A DNA stretch of 64,000 nt from Nyssa sinensis (GCA_008638375.1 CM018052.1:26443071-26507070); one strand, 5' to 3'. Positions 47,628-59,091 are shown, counted from the first letter of the stretch. Notes: generated by a model from the sequence alone, not told the origin. Made by a program: numbers and translations.

Positions 47628-48007
47628 TTATTTTAGGCAACATTTGCAAGGCTAGAAATATTCTAAGTAACAATTGAAATTATATATAAATTATTCCATC
47701 ATTATCTCACCCGAAAGAACTTGAATTATCACTACAAATTAAATGCAATGAGATATTCAGTCAATTTCTTTTTCATCGTAAGATTTGCGATATTAGGGAA
47801 CGGAAATATAGAACACAAAAGATATATAAACATATTATGTTATTCATGGTGTGATGCAACAAAATGATATACTTAGAAATAACATTTTCTCTCTCTCTTC
47901 TTCAAGTCAACTACTACATTCAACAGTAATAAATATGGAATTACACACAAAAGGCAGAAGGGAGATGAATGAATATGAATAATTGGATGCTATCTGATGA
48001 TGAAAAT
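47628..48007 (-). other. 3' flank of the TAXIMIN gene
   Basis: AT-rich DNA downstream of the peptide gene. Its proximal part should be the 3' untranslated region. No other gene seen. Confidence 0.5.
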
Positions 48008-48182
48008 CTAACAAGGGATCTGCTCAGTGAACCACTTCATGACAAGAATTGGAGCCTTCATCAATCCCAGCGCCAGCTCCACTATGACCGTCACGCACAA
48101 GCAACATGGACATATACAAGTCAACGCCAACCTGCATCACATTCACAAACCAAAAACCAACCCTTCCTCAGTTCACATACCA

Positions 48183-48221
<39 letters not shown>

Positions 48222-48362
48222 GGAGAGAGAAGGAAGGACGAACCCGACGATCCAAATGATGACGCCGATGAGGGAGAGGAAAAGAGAGAGGAAGGCGAAG
48301 GGGAGGCCCAAGAGAAAGCCCAGCGGCCGGCATTTCCAATCCTCACCACAACAACAGCACAT
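48008..48362 (-). CDS. TAX: TAXIMIN-type cysteine-rich peptide, 2 exons, 80 aa
   Basis: Exon 1 is 48362-48244 (119 nt) and exon 2 is 48131-48008 (124 nt). The 112-bp intron has donor GTTCGT and acceptor GATGCAG and splits a Gly codon, so the join is in frame. Exon 1 gives [20 protein letters not shown] then IGVIIWIVG, a hydrophobic segment. Exon 2 gives [20 protein letters not shown] then [16 protein letters not shown]. This is the TAXIMIN family: small secreted or membrane-associated Cys-rich plant peptides with a long hydrophobic N-terminal segment, a CICPCCLC cluster and a conserved C-terminal Cys, implicated in organ development and specialised metabolism. The N-terminus [10 protein letters not shown] has more cysteines than the members I recall. 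The intron contains (TA)n and (GA)n, which hides the gene from simple ORF searches. The weakest point is the GTTCGT donor. Confidence 0.9.
48132..48243 (-). repeat. (TA)n/(GA)n microsatellite inside the TAXIMIN intron
   Basis: tatatatatatata followed by (ga)n and gggagagagaagg occupies about 48185-48235, more than a third of the 112-bp intron. Length changes here would alter intron size but not the protein. Confidence 0.85.
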
Positions 48363-48419
48363 GACTCTGCTTTCTTTTCCTTGTTCTTTTGGTTTTGCTA
48401 ATTCTTTGCCTATTGTTTA

Positions 48420-49578
48420 GAGTTTTGTAGATGAAAGCATACAAAGTTGGACGGAGAACACAAAATGTACACAAAGTCCAACCAATCATAGCCAACGAGA
48501 CCCTCGTACAGAAACGACCGGCAAAATATAGTTTTGTATTTTTGTGGGACCCAAACTAATCTCACAATTATATTTATATTAGTAATATTTGAATATATGT
48601 TAGTATTTAATAAAACTCATGACGATAGACCGTATTTTATGCAAGAGAATCAAATATTTTAACATTAATCATTGATCTATTTAAATCATGGGAGGGTCAT
48701 ATCCAATAAATTTTCCGAATACACAGTGATACAACTCATACCGGTTGTTTACCCATTAATATCAACATTCCACGTCATCCTTATGCTTCCACTTTAATTA
48801 ATGAATTTGTAGTAAATAATATTTGAATCTCATATCTCTGTGTCCATGTATTTACATGAGGTGAGATTTGTTAGTAAAATTTTGGATAATAAATCATATC
48901 TCATGTAAGCATATACATTCGATATGAATTATGAATCATTAATCATTTTCAATTCTAATTGAAAAATGATTTTTACAAGAAAAATTTATATTATATAATT
49001 GTGATAAATTATGTAAAATTTCATTAAATTTAGTTGATTTATCAATTGAACTTTGGGTTTCAAAAAGAACAAAAATAATTAATTAATTTGTCATGAATTT
49101 AGAACATCTACAAGGGCACGTAAAGCATTCGAATTTTAAAAAAAAATTATTTATATAAAATTAGTTTGTCATTGTAACTATATGCGTTTCTGATGATGTT
49201 ATGTCAAAAAATAAATCATAACATATGTAAGAAAATATTATTAGAAAAACATACTATCATTTAAGTGAACAAATCTAATTAAAGACAATTGTGAATGTTA
49301 GCAGTTCACCTGATCACCCATCTAAATACAACAACCCTTAATTTGATTGTTTAAAATTCTTTTTAATTATGAGTAGTAGTTGAAAATTAATGATTTTTTA
49401 ATGAGGTTGAAAATTAATAAATAATTTAATGATGATACGGATCATGATTTACACTATTAATAATAATTAAATAAATGTATGTAATTACTTATCTATTTAT
49501 TTTATCAAGAAGCGTGCTCATGCAGCTTTGCACAGAGAATGTTAATAAACTTGATATTGATTTTTTTTTTTTTTTTTG
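48420..49578. other. AT-rich DNA including the TAXIMIN 5' flank
   Basis: No gene recognised. The first few hundred bases should hold the promoter of the peptide gene; no strong TATA box was identified. Confidence 0.5.
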
Positions 49579-51207
49579 TTACTTCTCGGTCGGACCTTTG
49601 GTAACCACTGGTATATTTTGTTGCATCCCTTTTGGTATGGCTATTAAAATCTTCAATATTGTGTTTAGGAGAAGGGGACAATCGATTTGCAGAGAGAAAA
49701 GCAGATATGAAGCAGTACCACAATAATAATCCTGCAAGTAATTTGGCATTTGTTTAATTCTTGAAGTTTTTCTAAGATGTTGTGAGGCTATTTGTGGAAC
49801 AGGTTCATTGTCCAAAGGTAGTTGATGATTTGTAAGATTCTGATCTGAGGTGAGGTTTTGATTTGATGTAAGATTTTGATCTAAATTAAGGTTCTGATGT
49901 GAAGTTAGATTTTGATCAGAATGAATATCATAAGAATGAATATCAGAAGAATGAAAGAACAAATTTGAAACAGAATTTGTTGGAGGAAATAAGAAGGTAT
50001 GTGTTTCAGGATTAGATGGAAAAGCCATGAAAGGAAAGACATTTTCAGAAAAGACTACATTTCTTAAGATGAATACCTTATTTGTGTTAAGTCCATTAAT
50101 TTGTAGCCTTTTATGTTAGAAGGATAACCTAAGAATAGACATTTTGTAACTCTCGGGTCAAATTTATGTCTATGATTTGTGAGTGTTGATGCAAAGCAAA
50201 GACAACCAAACACTTTGAGGTGAGAAAGATTAGGCGGTTTTTCAAATTGCACTTCGAATGGTGTTTTGTTTTTGAGAAGAGGAGTAGGAATTCTATTTAT
50301 AATGTGTACTGCAGTTAAAACACAGTCACTCCAAAAGGTTAAAGGCATGTTTGCTTGAAACATTAAGGCCTTGGCAGTGTTTAATAGATGTTGATGTTTC
50401 CTTTCCACAACTCCATTTTGTTGTGGAGTTTTCACACAACTTCTTTCATAGATAATGCCATTGTCATTATAGAATTGAGTCAAAAGGAATTCAGGTCCAT
50501 TGTTTGACCTTACTGTTTTGATAGGAGCACTAAACTGTGTTTCTACCATTTTGCAGAAATTTTTGAGGATAGAAGGAACTTTAGATTTCATCTTGAGCAT
50601 GTAGACCCAAGTACAACGTGTATAGTCATCAACTATAGTAAGGAAGTATTTGAAACCAGAGTAGGAAACAACATTAAAGGGAATCCATATATCACAATGG
50701 ATCAAGTCAAAACTTTTATTTGAACTAGTTTGAAATACAAGAGATGGAATCTTTCTTTATTTTGCTAAATGACATACATCACAGATATTGGTAGAATTGA
50801 AAGATGTATATGACTCTAGCTGTTTAAGAAAAGGTAATCTTGAGTTAGAAACATGGCCTAATCTCTAATGCCAAGTATCTAATTGAGTTTGAGTAATAGC
50901 TGAGACAAAAGATGAAGAATTAAACTTGGGTTAATTGCAGGTGACAGCTTTTGAAGGAGCTTGAGATAGGTGGTATAGTCCATGTTTCTCAAAGGCAATC
51001 CCAATCATTTTCTTTGTTGATTGGTCCTGTAAAAGGCAATAGGAGTCAAAGAAAGAGAAACAAAGATTAGATTGCTTTGTTAGTTTAGAAACAGATAGTA
51101 AATTGAATGAAAAACTGGGAACACATAACACATCATGCAAATATAATGTGTTTGACAGACAAATATTGCCAATATGCGAAGCTGGAACAGAGTTCCCATT
51201 TGGCAAA
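49579..51207 (-). pseudogene. Copia integrase and degenerate linker
   Basis: The frame resumes beyond the insertion with LPNGNSVPASHIGNICLSN and VLCVPSFSFNLLSVSKL. Stops break the pre-integrase zinc region near 50870 and 50763. Integrase core shows IHCDIW, TIVDDYTRCTWVYML and GVVERKHQHLL, but the second catalytic Asp is Asn (RSNNGPEF, codon 50504-50502). The linker includes repeated SDQNLTS-type pentads near 49870-49930. Similarity is lost near 49580, before reverse transcriptase. Confidence 0.88.
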
Positions 51208-51212
51208 TTAAT

Positions 51213-51500
51213 TGTTAGAAGTATATTAGGGTATATTATTGTGATACTAAGGTTAGGGTTAGCCGCCACATATATAGTATTGTGGAATGTTAGTGGGATT
51301 AGGGTTTTATAGTTTGTTTCCTTTATTTCTACTTTCCTTGTTCTACCTCATAACCCTCCTATATAAAGGAGCTCTCTTGTTTAGTTTAGGTATAAGGTAT
51401 TCAGTCTAATACAAGGTAGTCGTTTGGAGTTTCCCTTCTCTCTCTTTTTTCTTTATTTTCTATTTCTTGTCTCTTTTATGTTATTCCACCAAATCTAACA
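51213..51500 (+). repeat. Left LTR of the TRIM-like element
   Basis: It begins TGTTAGAAGTATATTAGGG and ends CCAAATCTAACA. A TATA box (CTATATAAAGGAGC) lies near 51360. Confidence 0.93.
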
Positions 51501-51891
51501 TGGTATCAGAGCCTCTCCTTCCTTGGTCTGATTCTTCACTAATTTAATTTTGAAACCTCTCTATTTCTATTTCTATATCGAACCCTCAACCTCTCGATCT
51601 GTCTCATTAGCTCTCTATCTTAGTAGCCGCAGTACTGATTCCGTCTCAGCAGCCGCAGTACTGATTCCTTCTCAGCAGCAGTTCATCCCTAGCCTTTTTC
51701 ACCATCACCGTTCTGCCCTACACGTGGCCTCGGCATTCTCATTATCGTATGTTCCACCGTCTCAGCAAGCCGCAGCACTGGTTCTGTCTTAGCCGCGCCT
51801 CTGGTTTTGTCTCAACAACAGCCTCCCCCACGTTCAGACTTTGTTTGCAAACTCAAGTTGGTTTACTTCCTATATTGAGTTTGAGGGAGGG

Positions 51892-52170
51892 TGTTAGAAG
51901 TATATTAAGGTATATTATTGTGATACTAGGGTTAGGGTTAGCCGCCACATATATATTATTGTGGAATGTTAGTGGAATTAGGGTTTTATAGTTTGTTTCC
52001 TTTATTTCTACTTTCCTTGTTCTACCTCATAACCCTCTTATATAAAGGAGCTCTCTTATTTAGTTTAGGTATAAGGTATTCAGTCTAATACAATGTAGTC
52101 GTTTGGAGTTTCCCTTCTCTCTTTCTTTTCTATTTCTTGCCTCTTTTATGTTATTCCACCAAATCTAACA
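51892..52170 (+). repeat. Right LTR of the TRIM-like element
   Basis: It begins TGTTAGAAGTATATTAAGG and ends CCAAATCTAACA. It lacks 9 bp of the pyrimidine-rich stretch present in the left copy. Confidence 0.93.
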
Positions 52171-52822
52171 TTAATAGAAGTATTGATTGATTTAGGTGTA
52201 GATAAATATAATAGTGGTGAATAGATCATATGATCTGTTGCACCTGTATCCAGAATCCACGAGGATACATACTGTGAAGATGAAGAAACAGAACAACAAG
52301 GGGTTGAAGGTTTACCAGAAAATTGAGAAGAAACAATGTTTACAGCTGGTGAAGTTGTTTGGGTAGATATTTGAGATGAGTTAGAATTTGCGAGTGCTAG
52401 CAATTTATTGAATTCCTCAGAAGTTAAAGAAAACTTTGGATCCTCGTTACTGTTTTGAATGTAGAGCTCAGAGGTTGACATAGTAGCATGAGCAGTGGGT
52501 GGATTCCATTTCCCTTTTGGTCCAGTCCAGCCAGGAAGGTAACCATGAAGTTGGAAACATTTCTCTACTGTATGTTCATTTTATCCACAATGAGTGCAAT
52601 ATAAATAATATTTTTTCTGTGTGTCTTTGGAAAACTTCGATGGAACAAATGGAACAGATGACTGATTATTCTGTTTGACAAGCAAAGCATGAGTTTCATT
52701 GCTGATAGAATTGTTGAGTTCTCTCTGGCTTTCCTCTTGAAGTAGTAAAGAGAATACGTTTGCCATACTTGGCAATGGTGAAACCATAAGCAATTGGCTT
52801 CAAATTGAAGCATAGGAGTCAT
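52171..52822 (-). pseudogene. Copia gag C-terminus and protease
   Basis: A zinc knuckle CTHCG-stop-NEHTVEKC is interrupted by TAA at 52581-52583. Protease keeps the active-site motif WILDTGATDHM near 52250. The frame ends at the target duplication of the TRIM-like insertion. Confidence 0.88.
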
Positions 52823-53446
52823 TTAAGCTAACCAAGAATTTAACACATAATCAGACTGCTGTCTAATTAGCAAAAAATCAAACAGGTCGCAGGTACATAT
52901 TGCCATCTTTCCACAGCTACAAGTTGGGAATGGTCTGTAATTAACATACTCATCCCATAAGGTCTTGAAAGAACTAAAATACTCAGTGATCGATAAAGAA
53001 CCCTGAGTAATAGAACCTAGAGATTTTTCAAGATGAAAAACTCTCGGACCATCACTTCTTAAGTATCTTGTTTTCAACTCTTTCCAAAGATCAACAACAG
53101 ATGCAACATAAAGAAGACTGTTCCTTATTTCCTTGGGAATAGAATTCATTAACAATGAGAGAACCAAATTATTGGCACGCAGCCAAGCAGTATGAAGAAC
53201 ACGCTGATTAACAGGAGGAGCAAGAATCGTACCATCAATGAACGTTGCTTTGTTCTTGACTGTTAGAGCAATAGTGATTGATCTACTCCATGCGATGTAG
53301 TTATCACCAGTAAAGATTTCTGAAACAAGTAATGCACCAGGATTGTCGCTTGGTTGCAAGTAGTATGGACTTGATGAATCGTCCGAAGGATTGATTGTGC
53401 GATGAGAAGGATGAGAACTGTCAGAATCTTCTTCTTCAGAAGTCAT
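52823..53446 (-). pseudogene. Copia gag, N-terminal part
   Basis: An ATG at 53446 opens MTSEEEDSDSS and continues with FTGDNYIAWSRSITIAL (the UBN2-type gag motif), TILAPPVN and YFSSFKTLWDEY, ending in a stop at 52823. Downstream gag is in another frame, so a frameshift lies near 52830. Confidence 0.9.
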
Positions 53447-53559
53447 TTCTGGAATTTCTCCAAGAAATGCAAGAAATTATGTATAAGGAAAATTACAAAG
53501 ATTTGAGAGCAAAATCTTTGTAAGGTCGCGGAAGCAAAATGATTTTCGCCTTGATACCA

Positions 53560-53800
53560 TGTCAAGTTTCAGATGGATTGAGGTTTTGGTTTGTGAGAAA
53601 AGATCTTGGAGATGAAAGTAGAGGAGATGAACTAGAAATACTTTCATGAATTGAATGGATGATCAATTATAGAGTACTTGAACTATATTTATACAAGGCA
53701 AATGAGAAGTAACAGAAATAACAGACTAACTCTTCATAACAGACTAATTAACTCTTCTTCTCCTCTTCCAGTTTAACACGTGTAGCTTTAGATTTTAACT
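53560..53800 (-). repeat. Partial 5' LTR of the minus-strand copia element
   Basis: On the minus strand the LTR ends with a TTGACA motif directly before the primer-binding site. A TATA-like TATAAATATAG lies near 53686-53693. The outer LTR end could not be located, so the upper coordinate is a guess. Confidence 0.55.
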
Positions 53801-55270
53801 CCATTTGTTCAATCCGTGATGCTATATTCCAGCAAGTATTATGAAATTGACATCTTGAAATCAAAATTAAAATTAGAATTGGTTGAAATTGAAGACAAAT
53901 TATTTCTAATTTTAAGGTTAACTTGTCTCTGATTTTCATTAATTCCAATTTTTACGACTCTAATTTCACAGCACCAAGCCCAGCTTAATTAATTTTATTT
54001 GAATTTTTTTTGGAGGGACAATTAAGAATTAAGAAGTTGAAATTTCATATCAAACAATTTTCATATATACATTTTATTTTCCTTTGGTCAGAGAAATTAT
54101 TATATGAGCCTATCATATATTTTTAATATCATTCATGATTTTAAAAATACAACAAGTCTCATGTAAATTTTACAAAATACTGGAATTATAAAGCCCATCA
54201 CATTGGTGTGACGGCCTTGTAGAATTATTTCTCAATCACTGGAGGCTTTCTAAAACTACCTTAACAATCCAAGGTGGTGACTGGTGAGGCAGAACTGGAA
54301 ATTCTTGCCTTACTCTTAACGAGAAGCACGAGTTCATTGTAAATAGAGCTGAAATGGCTTCTAGCTGACTCATTATGCAGAGCCCTCAATCCCAACATAT
54401 CTCGACGGCTAACTAGTGCAAATTATGATCACAACCATATCCAACAATTGTGATCCAAACTTATATAGGCTGACAATGCCATGTGTACCTCCACTAGTAG
54501 CAAAGATGAGTTGAGAGTTGGTTGTCAAAGCCTTCTTGCAACTCCTAGAAACACATTCACTCCACAAGGCAATGAAGCCTTGAGATATTCAATTCAGTCA
54601 CTCCCTAAATGCAGAGGAACTTTGTCTCAAGATCATGGCGAAACACTAAAATCAAATCTTGTTTCTCGTCTCTGTCAAATCTGCAAAAAATATATATACA
54701 TGCATTCGTGTGTGCATGTGTATTCTCCTTCTCAATAATTATGTTTGGTATTATCTTTTATAACTTGCCATAAACCTGAAAGCAACACCAGAAATATGAC
54801 AACTATTTGGCGAAAATCTAAAGAGATCTCGTACAATCAAAATTTGGTAAAAATTTAAAAGGTATAGGAGAGCTTACACATTTTTGTCGAACTCCATAAG
54901 AATCCAAAAATTTTTCTTAGGCAATTATTTTGACATCTTGCTTCTTGCTAGCTGAAGTTCTGCACGGTGAAACATATACGCATAACATTTTCAATCTGAC
55001 AGTTAAATTTAATTCCATGGGTGGAGCCATAGTAGAAACAAGAATGGGGGAAAAATGTGTGCTTTATAGAAAGGGCTTTTATCCAGCATTGAGATCATTT
55101 CGAAACTAATTAATACATCACAAAATGAAAATTCTAATTCCATCCATCGACTGCAACAGAGTTCCTTTAAATCAGGGTCAGACTTGCAAACATATAGTGC
55201 AGAAGTATATTACCATCACCCCATCTTTCAGTTACAAGAGATCAAAAACAGGTACATTGCTAAGGTTCGT
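53801..55270. other. Intergenic DNA, no gene recognised
   Basis: Short frames exist (for example 54481-54738, plus) but show no motif, no splice-supported continuation and no family likeness. Confidence 0.5.
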
Positions 55271-55289
55271 GTCCAAACCTTGACACAAG

Positions 55290-55575
55290 ACTATGCTAAC
55301 CTGCATAGCAGCCTGACCATCGTTATATATCTCCGGAAGCTGATCTTCCATTGCATAGACTTCCTGGCCATCTAGATCACATGTCATAGCACCAGACGTA
55401 GGAATCACATCATCTGCCAACTCTATAGAGTATTTGTTACTATTCTCCTTCAGTCTGCACTTCACCATGCCCAAGTCCATTCGGTGCTTGATTAAGCTTT
55501 GATAGTCCTGCGGACAAAGCTCTTTATAACCAAAGGTTATGGGATACTCAACCATGCTCGTGCTTCATGAATCTT
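55290..55575 (-). pseudogene. GTE/BET-type bromodomain fragment, decayed
   Basis: On the minus strand FMKHEHG followed by a stop (55548-55550, where GTE proteins have Trp) resembles the start of the plant GTE bromodomain. One frame over, DYQSLIKHRMDLGMVKCRL continues as the bromodomain core (family pattern DYxxIIKHPMDLGTVKxRL), then ELADDV, GAMTCDLDGQEVYAMEDQL and an IYNDGQAAM end. So one stop and one frameshift disrupt it, and conserved positions are lost: KHPMDLG is KHRMDLG and AMTYNP is AMTCDL. GTE proteins bind acetylated histones. No BET extra-terminal domain was found nearby, so it is an isolated exon-sized relic. Confidence 0.72.
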
Positions 55576-55599
55576 ACCAGCTGAATACCCGTAGTCTCG

Positions 55600-56331
55600 G
55601 ATTGGTTTTCTCCTTTCTTCTGGAAGTACCCACCAGATTTTGAATTCTAAATACTCAGTGGGAATTCCTCCACCCAGGGAACATTGTCAAAATTGTTATT
55701 AAACTGGTTTGCCCATGTATTCCTCATTTTTTCCAGCGATAACTCTGCCCCTGCTCTCCATGAGCAAACTGATGGGTTGGTAAATGACCCACTGAAGCGA
55801 CCTCAGAATTCACTCCTTTTGCAGCTTGCACTAATGCTAGAGCCATTAACCTTAAAGTTCACTTACTTCTCACTGAAACCATCGATGATTGATGTCCATA
55901 ACTCATCCTCTTGCTTTAGACATAAGCTCATAATGTGAGGCCAATTTTTCCAACATACTTCACAGACCTTGATAAGATCAGCTCATTTAGCCATGACAAG
56001 GTATTTCACCTTTTAGTTTATGTTGAGAAAGCTCTTTGGACCTCCCTTTTGAATTTTGATTTTGGGATGAAATCCTTTATTTCCACAATTTTTTTTTTTT
56101 GAAAAAAAGCTATCTTGAAACTATACCATCTTCCCCCCCCCCCCCTCCCCTCCCCTGTCTCCCTTATTTGGGGAACTCATATTAAATTTTGTAGAATTTT
56201 AAAGTCTAGACAAGGTCAAAGAAGCACACTATCACCTAAGAAATTAAATAAATAAAAGCCTTTTAACAATTAACTCTCATGAATGATTTGTGTAAAAATA
56301 TTAAGAGTTTTTATCTGCCCTTCTTACATTT
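55600..56331. other. Spacer between the bromodomain relic and the PPR gene
   Basis: It holds a poly-T/A run and a poly-C tract (56133-56154). The plus frame at 55684-55938 has no recognisable motif. The last part should contain the 3' untranslated region of the minus-strand PPR gene. Confidence 0.5.
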
Positions 56332-57960
56332 TCACAGCTTTTGTCCAGCTTGGAAACCTTCTAAACCATCATCTGTTCCAACCCAACTGAAGCCAATATC
56401 CTTAGATATCCCCCTAACCTTCATTAAATCCCTGATTTCACTTACACTGTCCCATTTCCCAGCAGCAGCCAAAGTATTGGATAGAGCAATATACGCCCCA
56501 GGACGGACATCAGTACTTGACTTGAAAACTTCTTTGGCAGCAATATTTGCCATCTCTACATCACCATGCAATCTACAAGAACTAAGTAGAGCAGTCCAAA
56601 CATCAGAATTAGGCTTCTCAGGCATTCCCATTACAAATTCCCATGCCTGATTTAGACTCCCTGCACGCCCCAGGAGGTCAACCATGCAAGCATAATGCTC
56701 CATCTTTGGTTTCATAGAGTAATCTCTCTCCATGCTCTCAAAGATCTCCTTTCCTTTAGCAACTAGCCCAGCATGTCCACAAGCTGAGAGAGCACCAAGG
56801 AATGTAACATAATTGGGCTGAATGCAGTGCTCTCTCTGCATTGTGCTGAAGAGCTCAAGTGCCTCATTTGGATTTCCATTCTTCCCATATCCATCAATCA
56901 TTGAAGTCCAAGAAAATACATTCCTTTCCGCCATGTGGTCAAAAATTCTTCTTGCATCCTCAATTCTTCCACACTTTGAGTACATGTCTATTAAAGCACT
57001 TCCCATTTTAATGCCTGTATAAAACTCAGTCTTCATAAGTTGACCCTGGACTTGTTGACCAATTTCAAATGCTGACAATACAGAGCAAACACCAATAATG
57101 CTTGCAAAAGTTGATATTGTTGGCCTAAAATCCAAACGTTGCATGTCAATATAAACCACAATTGCCTTCTTAGCAGTTTCAATTGACTTGCTATAACCTT
57201 CAATCATTGCATTGAAAACCACTACATCTTTGTCAACCGTTTTCTTGAATACATCCTCCGCGTCTTCCATGGACCCTTGTTTCATGTATCCCGTAATCAT
57301 TGATGTTGAACAAATTACATTCTTTTCCAACATGATATCAAACACCATCCTCGCATAATTGACCCTCCCACTCTTAACATAAGAGTCAACAAGCGCTGTA
57401 AAAAGTACATCATCAGCCACAACATCAGATTTCATTATTTGGGTATGAACCTGCTTTGCTGTCTTACTTGCCAACGACAAAACACTATCACAAGTACATG
57501 CCTTCAAAATCATGGAAAACGTAAACCCATCAAGCTTTTCACTGGAAAAAGTCAGCCTCCTAACTAAATTAAACGATTCTTCAACTCGACCATTTTTTAT
57601 ATAACCCGAAATCATATAATTATACGCAGATAGTGTTGGTTGAGGCAATTCATCGAACACTTGTCGTGCATATAACAAACAAGAAGATTTAAGGTGAAGA
57701 ATCAGGAGTTTAATGGAGGTGTTGGTATTGGGTTTGAACCCGGTTTTAAAAATGTGGGCATGGATCTTCTGGCCATGGGAAGGGTTGTCCGAGTTGATGT
57801 AATGTTGCAGGGCCGAGGAAAGAGAAGAGGCAGTTATTGGGTATGAGAGATAGGAACTGTCATCCGACGGGGAAGTAGAATTGGGCAGGACCAGAGGTCT
57901 AGAATTGGAGGTTGATGAGAAAATGGACGGTCTGATTATTTGTAATTTGCCATTTTTCAT
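56332..57960 (-). CDS. PLS-type pentatricopeptide repeat protein, 542 aa, intronless
   Basis: The start is the first in-frame ATG (57960); the open frame extends to 58005 only through non-ATG codons. The N-terminus (MKNGKLQIIRPSIFSSTSN) is Ser/Arg-rich and lacks acid residues at first, consistent with a mitochondrial or plastid targeting peptide. PPR units follow with the usual signatures: YARQVFDELPQPTLSAYNYM, YSKCGRIEDARRIFDHMAER, NVFSWTSMIDGYGKNGNPNE and YVTFLGALSACGHAGLV. An E-type tail follows (WTALLSSCRLHGDVEMANIA), with no DYW deaminase domain. The sequence closely resembles what I know of Arabidopsis At1g28690. PPR proteins bind organelle RNA and guide editing, splicing or stability; the target here is unknown. 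No stop or frameshift was seen. Confidence 0.95.
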   Translation of the reverse strand: MKNGKLQIIRPSIFSSTSNSRPLVLPNSTSPSDDSSYLSYPITASSLSSALQHYINSDNPSHGQKIHAHIFKTGFKPNTNTSIKLLILHLKSSCLLYARQVFDELPQPTLSAYNYMISGYIKNGRVEESFNLVRRLTFSSEKLDGFTFSMILKACTCDSVLSLASKTAKQVHTQIMKSDVVADDVLFTALVDSYVKSGRVNYARMVFDIMLEKNVICSTSMITGYMKQGSMEDAEDVFKKTVDKDVVVFNAMIEGYSKSIETAKKAIVVYIDMQRLDFRPTISTFASIIGVCSVLSAFEIGQQVQGQLMKTEFYTGIKMGSALIDMYSKCGRIEDARRIFDHMAERNVFSWTSMIDGYGKNGNPNEALELFSTMQREHCIQPNYVTFLGALSACGHAGLVAKGKEIFESMERDYSMKPKMEHYACMVDLLGRAGSLNQAWEFVMGMPEKPNSDVWTALLSSCRLHGDVEMANIAAKEVFKSSTDVRPGAYIALSNTLAAAGKWDSVSEIRDLMKVRGISKDIGFSWVGTDDGLEGFQAGQKL

Positions 57961-59048
57961 CTTCCCATTTGATGCAATAATAAAACTGTTTGTGGCTTCG
58001 TGCAATCTGTAATGGCGGGTCAGCTCTCAACTGAGCTAAAGCACATCAACAGGAGAGACTGAAAAGACAAGAATAATAGGACGCGTGCCGATTCACCCCG
58101 GTCCAAACCCCCGGTAAAGATATCAAAATTCATTAATTATCTTTAAAATATTAATTAATAAATAAATAAATGAAATAACAAAAAATATTTTAAATCCTTT
58201 CCTAAAATTCTTAAAAAAGTTTAAAGCAAAGGTTGCAACATGGTCGACCCGTGCTTGAGTCCGGACCAGGCATGACCCGCAGGATAGGTCATCGAGTTTG
58301 AGTTTTAGAATTACTTGAAGAGTGAACCCGAGTCTGTCCTGACAAAAATATGTGTAGTATTGAGTCTTTTTCGAGTAATCGAACATTCAAGTTTTTTTTG
58401 AGTTCAGTCGGGTTTTAAGTTCAGGTTTTCATTGTCTTTATAATTTCTTTCAATTGTCATTTCTTAGAAAGAAAAAAAATAGAAAATAGATATAAAAAGA
58501 TCAATATAATTATATAATAAAATAAATATTACATGTTTGAAATATTAATAGAATGAGCGGTTAAGATTATTTACATGTTTGAAATCTAAAAATTTATATT
58601 AATTGAAGTATAAAATATATTATGATTTTAAGTGGTGGCACTTCAAGCTCGAGTCGGACTCAGGTACTTGACATCCCTGCCTAAGCCCATTCTGATTTAA
58701 ATTCAGGCTTAGAAATTCGAGTTTAGATTAGGTTCAAGTATCATATATTTTTGCTCAAATCTATAATTTCTTGAATATAATTCAAATTTATTTATTCGAG
58801 CACCCCTATATAAAAGTACCATAGTGCTTTTTTCAATTCTTGCTCATTTGAAATGGAACTCTCCCAAATAACTTAAAGTTTATACAAATCATTTTTAAAA
58901 AATTGTCTTCTATTTTTTTGTTTGCAGTTTTTTTTTAAAGAGCATAAGCAATATCGAGAAACCTGGAATTGATTTTCAAGAGAAATTCAAGACCCATTAA
59001 TTTTTAGATTAGTCATTATGGGAGAGTAATCATAAGTATAAAACGTAA

Positions 59049-59091
<43 letters not shown>

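Larger units (their letters stand above)
51213..52170 (+). mobile_element. TRIM-like copia derivative, 958 bp, TSD ttaat
   Basis: Two LTRs (288 and 279 bp) flank a 391-bp internal region with primer site TGGTATCAGAGCC (51501-51513) and polypurine tract near 51877-51891. ttaat is duplicated at 51208-51212 and 52171-52175. The LTRs are about 97 percent alike by eye apart from a 9-bp indel, so this is the youngest dated insertion here. Just before the polypurine tract the plus strand keeps text like the last codons of copia pol (KLKLV then stop), which suggests it arose from a full element by internal deletion. It lies opposite to the copia element it interrupts. Confidence 0.93.
49579..53560 (-). 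mobile_element. Minus-strand Ty1/copia remnant, interrupted by a TRIM-like element
   Basis: Reading leftward from 53560 come the primer site TGGTATCAAGGCG (53559-53547), gag (53446-52823), zinc knuckle and protease (to 52176) and integrase (51207 to about 50064), then a degenerate tail to 49579. The 958-bp element at 51213-52170 splits it between protease and the integrase N-terminus. No reverse transcriptase or 3' LTR remains, so the 3' half is missing. Confidence 0.88.

Noticed and set aside
48121..48339. 72-codon minus frame overlapping the TAXIMIN exon
   Set aside because: It is a shadow frame of the real exon and runs into the microsatellite.
57961..58005. Upstream extension of the PPR frame
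   Set aside because: No ATG occurs between the upstream in-frame TGA and 57960, so the extension was excluded.
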